Part shown: positions 7,138-12,716 of the stretch, piece after piece | Layout: each line of letters begins with the position of its first letter | Position numbering within the stretch: the stretch's first letter is position 1 | Assembly: GCA_937926265.1 (NCBI GenBank) | Contig: CALAZS010000092.1 | Location: forward strand, 1 to 12,716 | Direction: 5' to 3' | DNA length: 12,716 bases | From: an uncultured Gammaproteobacteria bacterium | GTDB lineage: Bacteria; Pseudomonadota; Gammaproteobacteria; Chromatiales; Chromatiaceae | The notes under the pieces: model-generated | The model's input: the letters and a program-made list of their open reading frames with translations, nothing else | What the model was told of the DNA's origin: nothing | Databases searched by the model: none | Position numbers and translations under genes: made by a program

Positions 7138-8106
7138 TTTATCAGCAATTTGTTTTTTTGTATCCACCTCAGGCTCGTCTTTTAAAGATTGTTCAGCCGA
7201 GGTTTTCTCACGGAACTCTTGAAGTCCTTTTTTCAGGTTCTGCAGAAGCACCATGCCAATACTGACCATCACCCCCAGAAGCACCAGGCCAACAAATGTC
7301 AGTGCCGCCCACTTCTTGCGCTGAGGATAGTTTTTATAAATCGGTGGAAATGCTGGCTGAATAACTTCCAAAGGGTATTCGCTGCGGGCGTAGAGTAAAG
7401 ATTCAGCTGCAAGCTGGGTTTCCATCAAACGATAAATCGAACGGTGCAGTTCGATATTCTCAACTTCTTCCAGGCGTGATTGCAGGTATTCACTCCTGGC
7501 CTTGAGCTCTATAGCCTGACTATCACGAATATACTTGTTAAAGCGTTTTACAAATTTATTGGCCAGGTCAGCTGATAACTTCGGATCCCTGGTTTTAAAA
7601 TGAATACGCAGCAGGCCGGATTCATCATCTGACTGCAGCCCCCTGATACTCTGGAAGATCTGCCCTGCCTCTCGAATATCAGGTTTAAAACCGTCTTTCC
7701 ACTTTTTCTGTTCTGCATTCCAGCGTTTGTGGAAGATATAAGGCAACAAATCATTTTCTTCGATAAACAGCTGGCTGAATTTCATGGAACGCATTCGCGC
7801 CATCAGCCTGTATCTTTCATTTGATTGCGCGGCATCAATAATGAAATCATGCTCTATCAAGCCAAGCGCATCACTGGCGCGGTATTCCTTTGGTGAAACA
7901 CCGCCGGGCTTTTCCTTGATATTAACGGCAACCACCGCTGTTGACATGTAAATATCATCAACCAGCTTGGAGTAGCCAAATATGGCTACGGCACCTACCA
8001 TGGCGACTATCAGAATACGGTATTTATAACGCAGAATCGCATATAGGTATTCGAGCAGGTCAACTTCCTCCTCGATACCGAATGGCATATCCTGACTGTC
8101 TTTCAT
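7090..8106 (-). CDS. wzz: Wzz-type polysaccharide chain-length determinant
   Basis: A 338-residue polysaccharide co-polymerase anchored in the inner membrane. An N-terminal segment VDLLEYLYAILRYKYRI leads into the first membrane span (about 30-46), followed by a periplasmic domain with helical stretches (175-240), then the proline-rich PAFPPIYKNYP (251-261) and a second span (about 268-289). These are the standard Wzz features, and the protein resembles OtnB-type partners of SLBB exporters. A charged cytoplasmic tail (290-338) follows. It has no Walker A motif or tyrosine cluster, so it is not a fused BY-kinase. The expected role is to set the modal length of the polymer with Wzy and to hand it to the exporter. 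It starts 57 bases after the exporter gene with CAGG before the ATG; no terminator is evident after it. Confidence 0.9.
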   Translation of the reverse strand: MKDSQDMPFGIEEEVDLLEYLYAILRYKYRILIVAMVGAVAIFGYSKLVDDIYMSTAVVAVNIKEKPGGVSPKEYRASDALGLIEHDFIIDAAQSNERYRLMARMRSMKFSQLFIEENDLLPYIFHKRWNAEQKKWKDGFKPDIREAGQIFQSIRGLQSDDESGLLRIHFKTRDPKLSADLANKFVKRFNKYIRDSQAIELKARSEYLQSRLEEVENIELHRSIYRLMETQLAAESLLYARSEYPLEVIQPAFPPIYKNYPQRKKWAALTFVGLVLLGVMVSIGMVLLQNLKKGLQEFREKTSAEQSLKDEPEVDTKKQIADKSTKPGEKYQGDDWVD

Positions 8107-8163
8107 AAAATAAACCTGTATCTGTTGATCAATATCTACTTAGCTATAGCCAGTTATATATAC

Positions 8164-11034
8164 CTAATTGGACGGGTCTTCAAAGATAAACTTCAGACTG
8201 GCCGCAGACAATGCCAGCTTATACACCAGCTCAACCCATGACTGACTAAACTCACGGCCGTTGATTCGGTCAACACTTAACGGTACGAACACCGTTGAAC
8301 CTGGTGTTACCTTGACATTGGCAGGGGAACCCAGCCATCCCCAGCTACTGACAGAGGACCGAGCAGTCATCACCTCACCGTTGGCCTGAACAATGTAGAT
8401 ATGCTCGCGTGCAGCAAACTCCTTGGTACCACCACTTAAGTTGACATAGTCATAGGCAGCCCGGTCAGACTGGTACTTGTGAGAGGTCGGATGATAAACC
8501 TGGCCAACAACCGATACCTCTTCCTTGTACCTGGGCACCACCAGCCTGTCGCCATCTTCAAGCACAATATCAGCAGTTTCATCACATTTAGTTACCGCTG
8601 TTTCGATATCAACTACCATTCTGCCAACAGCCTGCGGACGATCCAGCTCTCTGATCACACGATATAGGTCATGTGCGTTTTTATTCACCGGTAATTTTTG
8701 ATCTTTTTGATAACCGGGAGACATATGCACATCAACCAGCAAATCATCAATCTGGTCATGAATCCGGTCCATGGCTTCCTGTTCACGCTCGCGCACGCTT
8801 TCCCTGAAAAATGCCGAGCCAAACAGGTAGGCATCTTCTGTAAAGCCACCGGCACGCTGCACCAGGCTGCAGAGTGTTTCACGTTTGCCCACATGGTATT
8901 CACCCGGGTAAATCACCTCACCTTCAATACGCACCAGTTTTGGCGCATCGTTCCATTCGGGTTTGGCACGTAAAACCAGGTGATCGTAAGGATGCAGGAT
9001 GGTCTGTGCATTGAATTCATGCGCACGGTTATCCTGCAGTTTTACATTGAGGTTATCTGTTTTGGAAAACTCGCCATCAACAATTTCATGACGCGACAGG
9101 CTAGCTGTTATACCAAATGCATCTTCTTTCATACCGCCTGCTGCTATAACCAGGTCTTCAACACGCATACCGGGTACCAGGGGATAAGTACCGGGTTTAA
9201 GCACCTTACCTGCCACCCGTACAACCGGAGAAAGATCACCATACCTGGTTTGGGTCTTTACCTGTTCAAGATCAGCTTTTATCAGCTCCACCCTGTCAAT
9301 CGAACTATCGAAAACATAGATACGGTCTTCAGGCTTGATGACCGGGTTATGGTCACCGAAAGGTTTTCTTTTTGCCTTGTCCAGGCTCAACTGGATAAAC
9401 TCAATATTCTTGGTTGTCTGATCTTTGCGAACCAGCAGTGAATAACGTGTATCGGTTCCAACCTGAACGCCACCGGTCACATTTATTGCATCAAGAAGAC
9501 GCATACCCTTCTCGAGTGGATATTCACCCTGATGACGCAGATAACCTCGTGCATCAAACATTCCAGGTGGATCAAACGCCGTCGCCTGTGACTTTAACTT
9601 GCGAACCATGTCGGCAACCTGGTTACCCCTGGGCGAATGCGTATCAAAAACAATCACCTGGTCTCTTGGCGAAAGTTTAATGTTCTGTTTGCTCGCGGGG
9701 TTTTCAAGCACCTCACCCAGGTTGAAATAATGCGCTTCAATTCTTTTCTTTGAGGTAATTTCGCGCTGCACCATTGCCACTTCGTACTCGGCACTTTGAC
9801 GTAATATCGATGGCGATTTGATCAGGTCAGAAACACGCATGCCGGGTGTCCATTGAAAACCTCCGGGTATCAGCACATGCCCTGACAATAAAACAACATC
9901 TTCCATTTTGTTTAAAACAGGAAAGACCCGGATCAGGTCACCATTTTTCACTTCAATGTTTCCACCACCGGCATCAAGGTTGGCGGAGACCAGCGTTCTT
10001 AGCCCTGAACCTGTAATGCGTTCAATGTGAGACTTATCTGCAGATGCCGTCGGTAAAAGGCCACCGGCCATTTCCAGTACTTCATCAACAGTGTTTTCAG
10101 TTTTGATTTCGTAAATTGCAGGACGATGTACCTCACCTGCAACCCCAATGGTTTGGCCGATTGGCGGAACAAACACCACGTCACCCTGGCGCAGGTAAAT
10201 ATTGCTTTCATCAATACCTTTCAGCAGCACCTGGTAAATATCCATGCTGGCAACAATCTTGTTCTGCCTGCGTACCTGTATATTTCGTAACGTACCTGTA
10301 CGTTTAATGCCTCCAGTAGTAATCAGGGTATTCAGCAGAGAAGATAAACCACTTACTGTGTAGGCACCCGGACGTGCCACTTCACCCACCATCATCACCT
10401 GGATGGTATGCAGGTCTGCCAGTGTCACAACCGTTTTTACACCGATGCGCAATTTCGTGATTTGTTCATTAAGAGTGAATTTGGCCTCTTCAAAGGTCAG
10501 GCCGGCAATCTGGATGTCACCGATTTCGGGAATCAGCAGTTTGCCTTCGCGGGTAACCACAAGGCGGTACTCAACATCTGTTGCACCATAGATCTGTAAA
10601 ATAAAGGTATCACCCGGGCCAATCACATAATCAGGTGGAACCGGAATACCTTCTACCGGTGCGAAAGTTGTCGGTGCCTGGGAAAAAATATCGTAGCCAA
10701 ACTGTTCAAGCTCAGCCTGAACCACCTGTTGCTGAATCTGCTCTTCCAGACTGATGGTTTCAAGCGTTTCAGCCACTTTCTTTTCCAGTTCTGATTGCTC
10801 TTCGACTTCAACCAGTTCCGGCTCTTCCGGCAAAGTGATATCAATTTCAGGATCAGGCAAGGGATCATCCTGAACCCGGGCAGCCGCTTTCACTGCCTGC
10901 TGCAGCTGGGTCTCACCGGGAAGCAAAATACCCAGTCGATCCTGTGCTGATATCGGATTTGCCTGCAATGCAAACAACGTGCTCAAAAGCGTTGCACGAA
11001 TGATAGAATTAACTTTTGCGGAACAACATTTCAT
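8164..11034 (-). CDS. large multi-SLBB polysaccharide export protein (Wza/OtnA-like)
   Basis: A 956-residue exported protein. Residues 1-30 form a signal peptide (hydrophobic IIRATLLSTLFALQA, probable cleavage ISA/QDR). Cysteines 3 and 4 precede the hydrophobic core and do not form a lipobox. An acidic, proline-containing then helical linker (55-110) is followed by the polysaccharide-export domain (about 135-205, YVIGPGDTFILQIYG). Seven SLBB-like units begin near residues 212, 296, 381, 493, 604, 701 and 841, most showing a GxVxxPGxY motif and an (A/G)GG turn. Wza has one export domain and two SLBB domains in about 380 residues, so this is a large OtnA/WbfF-like version. It probably forms the periplasmic/outer-membrane conduit. 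Its ATG overlaps the VWA gene stop by one base. Confidence 0.9.
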   Translation of the reverse strand: MKCCSAKVNSIIRATLLSTLFALQANPISAQDRLGILLPGETQLQQAVKAAARVQDDPLPDPEIDITLPEEPELVEVEEQSELEKKVAETLETISLEEQIQQQVVQAELEQFGYDIFSQAPTTFAPVEGIPVPPDYVIGPGDTFILQIYGATDVEYRLVVTREGKLLIPEIGDIQIAGLTFEEAKFTLNEQITKLRIGVKTVVTLADLHTIQVMMVGEVARPGAYTVSGLSSLLNTLITTGGIKRTGTLRNIQVRRQNKIVASMDIYQVLLKGIDESNIYLRQGDVVFVPPIGQTIGVAGEVHRPAIYEIKTENTVDEVLEMAGGLLPTASADKSHIERITGSGLRTLVSANLDAGGGNIEVKNGDLIRVFPVLNKMEDVVLLSGHVLIPGGFQWTPGMRVSDLIKSPSILRQSAEYEVAMVQREITSKKRIEAHYFNLGEVLENPASKQNIKLSPRDQVIVFDTHSPRGNQVADMVRKLKSQATAFDPPGMFDARGYLRHQGEYPLEKGMRLLDAINVTGGVQVGTDTRYSLLVRKDQTTKNIEFIQLSLDKAKRKPFGDHNPVIKPEDRIYVFDSSIDRVELIKADLEQVKTQTRYGDLSPVVRVAGKVLKPGTYPLVPGMRVEDLVIAAGGMKEDAFGITASLSRHEIVDGEFSKTDNLNVKLQDNRAHEFNAQTILHPYDHLVLRAKPEWNDAPKLVRIEGEVIYPGEYHVGKRETLCSLVQRAGGFTEDAYLFGSAFFRESVREREQEAMDRIHDQIDDLLVDVHMSPGYQKDQKLPVNKNAHDLYRVIRELDRPQAVGRMVVDIETAVTKCDETADIVLEDGDRLVVPRYKEEVSVVGQVYHPTSHKYQSDRAAYDYVNLSGGTKEFAAREHIYIVQANGEVMTARSSVSSWGWLGSPANVKVTPGSTVFVPLSVDRINGREFSQSWVELVYKLALSAASLKFIFEDPSN

Positions 11035-12050
11035 TACCAGTTACTCACTATGAAACGGGATTTGTCTAATGGTTTTTTCAAAACATCATTAGATAGATCG
11101 GCAGAATCAAAGCGTTTACAGCCGTCAAATCTTACTAACCTGCCCTGCTCGGTGTCAGGACATTTGTCGCGGTAATCGTAGATACCGTCATTGTCGGTGT
11201 CAGCGGGACCAAAAAAGAACATGCGTTCAATGAAATGCAGCATATCTCGTGGCTGGGCTATTTTATCGGCCGCTACCGAGGTGCCGCAGGTATCGGACTG
11301 GTCAAAGCGCGCTCTGGAATAATTATTACCGACACCAATGGTATAAACGCACAGCTCTTTGTCATGTTGCATCTTGATTCGCTGCCTCAAGTGCGCAATC
11401 GCGGTCAACGCTTTCTTATCGATCCTTTCCCAGTGGGTTACCAACAGCAAAGCAGCCGGCTCATTGGTATAGGCAATCAGGTCAGACATTTCATAGATAG
11501 CTGAATGCAGACTGCCGTCTCCGGCAACGAAACTTTGGGTAGTGTCCTTGGCGCGCTCCTGCATGATATCAGGGTCATATGGCTCTATGGCCCAGCTGAA
11601 TTCATCCTGGTTATTATCACCGGAGAGAATGCGCGAAAGGAAAAATGTATTAATGTACGCTGATGTAATGAAAACATTACCCTGAAGGGTCATGTTTGGC
11701 AGGGTCCGGTGGAATCGATCAAGAATTTCAAGGCCATAGTCATATCGGCTGATGCCACGATAATTGTCCTGCATGCTGTCACTGTTATCAAACAGTACGA
11801 ACAGTTTTTCTGTGCGCTGTAACAGTTTGAGCTGATCTATTTTCCTCTCCAGTGACAATGGGCTGAAGAGATCTATATTGTTTTTGAACGTTGAGGTGTC
11901 ATAGGGGGCAATCGTCGCTCCATCTGAATTTGAAGGTATCTTGACCAGCATTTCAGACGACGAGCAGCCGAACATCAGCAGCACAGACAGCAGTGATCCG
12001 GCTCTTACCATGCGACTAAACATATTTTTAGCTGAAACCAACCCAAGCAT
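11034..12050 (-). CDS. VWA-domain lipoprotein with thrombospondin type 3 repeat
   Basis: A 338-residue predicted lipoprotein. The N-terminal stretch AGSLLSVLLMFGC ends in the lipidation cysteine C29, followed by SSS, which suggests outer-membrane sorting. Residues about 82-280 form a von Willebrand A domain with the metal-site motif D88-N-S90-D-S92 and the strand LLLVTHW, where the usual late aspartate is replaced by histidine. Residues 284-311 are a thrombospondin type 3 calcium-binding repeat (DTDNDGIYDYRDKCPDT) with two cysteines, C297 and C311. This repeat normally leads into an OmpA peptidoglycan-binding domain, but here only 27 residues follow. The ATG at 12050 has AGAAGG upstream. The one-base TAATG overlap with the SLBB exporter implies coupled synthesis and a possible structural partnership; the exact function is unknown. 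Confidence 0.85.
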   Translation of the reverse strand: MLGLVSAKNMFSRMVRAGSLLSVLLMFGCSSSEMLVKIPSNSDGATIAPYDTSTFKNNIDLFSPLSLERKIDQLKLLQRTEKLFVLFDNSDSMQDNYRGISRYDYGLEILDRFHRTLPNMTLQGNVFITSAYINTFFLSRILSGDNNQDEFSWAIEPYDPDIMQERAKDTTQSFVAGDGSLHSAIYEMSDLIAYTNEPAALLLVTHWERIDKKALTAIAHLRQRIKMQHDKELCVYTIGVGNNYSRARFDQSDTCGTSVAADKIAQPRDMLHFIERMFFFGPADTDNDGIYDYRDKCPDTEQGRLVRFDGCKRFDSADLSNDVLKKPLDKSRFIVSNW

Positions 12051-12199
12051 TTTGCTTGATACCTTCTAACAACAGTTACGACGAAATCATCAGTATTGTA
12101 GCCCAAAAAACAGAAAAAACATTGTTTTTCAGTGTTTTGAAGAACATTCTTATGAAATTAGCTGAAATAATTAACGGTTTTACCTCAAAGATCAAGTTT
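12051..12199. other. 149-base gap before the export module
   Basis: No gene is seen. On the minus strand it must hold the promoter of the VWA-exporter-Wzz genes if they are transcribed separately. TACAAT (12100-12095) could be a -10 box, but no acceptable -35 lies 16-18 bases upstream. GAAAAAAC/GTTTTTC arms near 12113-12130 form a weak AT-rich hairpin that I do not call as a terminator. Confidence 0.4.
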
Positions 12200-12625
12200 T
12201 TAGTCACTTTGAAAAAAATTTAAAAAATGCATACTCGGGAAAATATCGATCCCCAGCTCCCTTTTAACCCAGTAAAGCAGCAAAAGAATGGCGCCCCAGA
12301 CCATGGCCACCGCAAAGGTCATGAATATCAGCGACAAAACATATCCCAGGGTGAGATTTCTCTTGAAAGATCGGTGCTCCTGATCTTCCAGTGTTTTTTT
12401 CCGCTTATCCTGACCTGCCAGTAGCACAAAATAAAAATTGGCAAAAAACAAAGGTATCGTGCCCCGAAGATCGAGCGCATGCTGCTTGTAAGGCTGATTA
12501 GCCAACAAGGCTTCACGGACGGCATTCAACTGGGTTACTGACATAGTGTCACGCACTGCCGGGTCTATACGACTCATGGTGAAGTCGGCATAGATTTCAC
12601 TCGACTCTTTTTTTCTTTCTGCCAT
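12200..12625 (-). CDS. small inner-membrane protein of unknown function
   Basis: A 141-residue protein with a charged N-terminal half containing TQLNAVREALLANQ (31-44), a conserved-looking block LDLRGTIPLFFANFYFVLLAGQDKR (51-75) and one clear membrane span (about 92-119). The block resembles, from memory, small gammaproteobacterial proteins that databases have sometimes mislabelled as 3-phosphoshikimate 1-carboxyvinyltransferase; nothing here resembles that enzyme. I start at the ATG 12625-12623, which has AAGGA 7-8 bases upstream. An upstream ATG at 12655 lies inside the terminator hairpin and is rejected. The gene follows a terminator, so it has its own promoter or relies on read-through. 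Its link to the polysaccharide genes is only positional. Confidence 0.75.
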   Translation of the reverse strand: MAERKKESSEIYADFTMSRIDPAVRDTMSVTQLNAVREALLANQPYKQHALDLRGTIPLFFANFYFVLLAGQDKRKKTLEDQEHRSFKRNLTLGYVLSLIFMTFAVAMVWGAILLLLYWVKRELGIDIFPSMHFLNFFQSD

Positions 12626-12637
12626 CAGGTTTTCCTT

Positions 12638-12666
12638 AAAAAAAAACCGGTGCATAACTGCACCGG
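12638..12666 (-). terminator. rho-independent terminator of the gene to the right
   Basis: CCGGTGCA (12647-12654) and TGCACCGG (12659-12666) are perfect 8-base arms around a 4-base loop. On the minus strand the stem is followed by nine T residues (12646-12638). The GC-rich stem and clean U-run make a textbook terminator for transcription entering from the right edge, separating that unseen gene from the membrane-protein gene. Confidence 0.9.
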
Positions 12667-12694
12667 CAAAATTTCCGAGACAAAGTTAAACTTT

Positions 12695-12716
12695 TTACGC
12701 GGTAAATTCGAAATCA
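12695..12716 (-). CDS. possible last codons of an upstream gene, partial
   Basis: One minus-strand frame reads DFEFTA then TAA (12697-12695), 28 bases before the terminator stem, which is a normal distance for a gene end. Only six codons are present, so the frame is chosen by position alone and the product cannot be named. Confidence 0.25.

Noticed and set aside
6966..8174. ACCTAATTGGA shared between the 6970 region and the exporter gene end near 8162 as a dispersed repeat
   Set aside because: Only 11 bases match, one copy being part of a coding end; this is compatible with chance and nothing else flanks it.
8980..9441. 153-codon plus-strand frame and similar plus-strand frames opposite the exporter gene
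   Set aside because: They are antisense shadows of a gene with clear domain structure; the translations show no recognisable protein character and no ribosome sites.
12095..12123. TACAAT -10 box as a sigma-70 promoter for the VWA-exporter genes
   Set aside because: No sequence resembling TTGACA lies 16-18 bases upstream and there is no TG extension, so it is not supported.
12653..12655. Upstream ATG at 12655 for the small membrane protein
   Set aside because: It sits inside the terminator hairpin, would translate the U-run as three phenylalanines, and the ATG at 12625 has a proper AAGGA ribosome site.

Overview
The window reads as a piece of a gammaproteobacterial chromosome, probably from an aquatic or marine species. 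This is inferred from RmlBADC-type enzymes of proteobacterial character, a Wzz/SLBB export pair resembling the OtnB/OtnA (WbfF) type, a thioredoxin-fold [2Fe-2S] ferredoxin and a well-formed sigma-54 promoter. No rRNA, tRNA, CRISPR array or mobile element is visible. All convincing genes lie on the minus strand, so transcription runs from high to low coordinates. Genus-level identity cannot be read from the sequence.

Right end (12716 to 12200): what may be the last codons of an unseen gene, a strong rho-independent terminator (stem 12647-12666, U-run 12646-12638), then a small inner-membrane protein of unknown function.

Export module (12050 to 7090): three closely packed genes. They are a VWA-domain lipoprotein with a thrombospondin type 3 calcium-binding repeat, a 956-residue secreted protein with a polysaccharide-export domain and about seven SLBB domains (a very large Wza/OtnA relative), and a Wzz-type chain-length determinant with two membrane segments and no kinase domain. 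The first two genes overlap by one base (TAATG).

Intergenic 6837-7089: AT-rich, with an excellent sigma-54 -24/-12 element at 6888-6872 driving the next operon. This element argues that the flippase starts at a GTG (6836) rather than an upstream TTG (6857).

Biosynthesis/flipping module (6836 to 1022, continuing to 348): a Wzx-type flippase, a PAPS-dependent sulfotransferase (ATGA overlap), the complete dTDP-L-rhamnose pathway in the order rfbB, rfbA, rfbC, rfbD, and a left-handed-beta-helix acyltransferase. The operon appears to run on into a [2Fe-2S] ferredoxin-like protein and the first 19 codons of an unrecognised gene cut by the left edge.

Together the genes suggest a cell-surface polysaccharide that contains L-rhamnose and may be O-acylated and sulfated. 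It would be flipped by Wzx, length-controlled by Wzz and exported through the large SLBB protein. The synthesis/flipping half appears to be switched separately by RpoN. No glycosyltransferase, initiating transferase or Wzy polymerase is visible here, so those must be encoded elsewhere. The less ordinary points are the sigma-54 control, the sulfotransferase between flippase and rhamnose genes, and the VWA-TSP3 lipoprotein coupled to the exporter.
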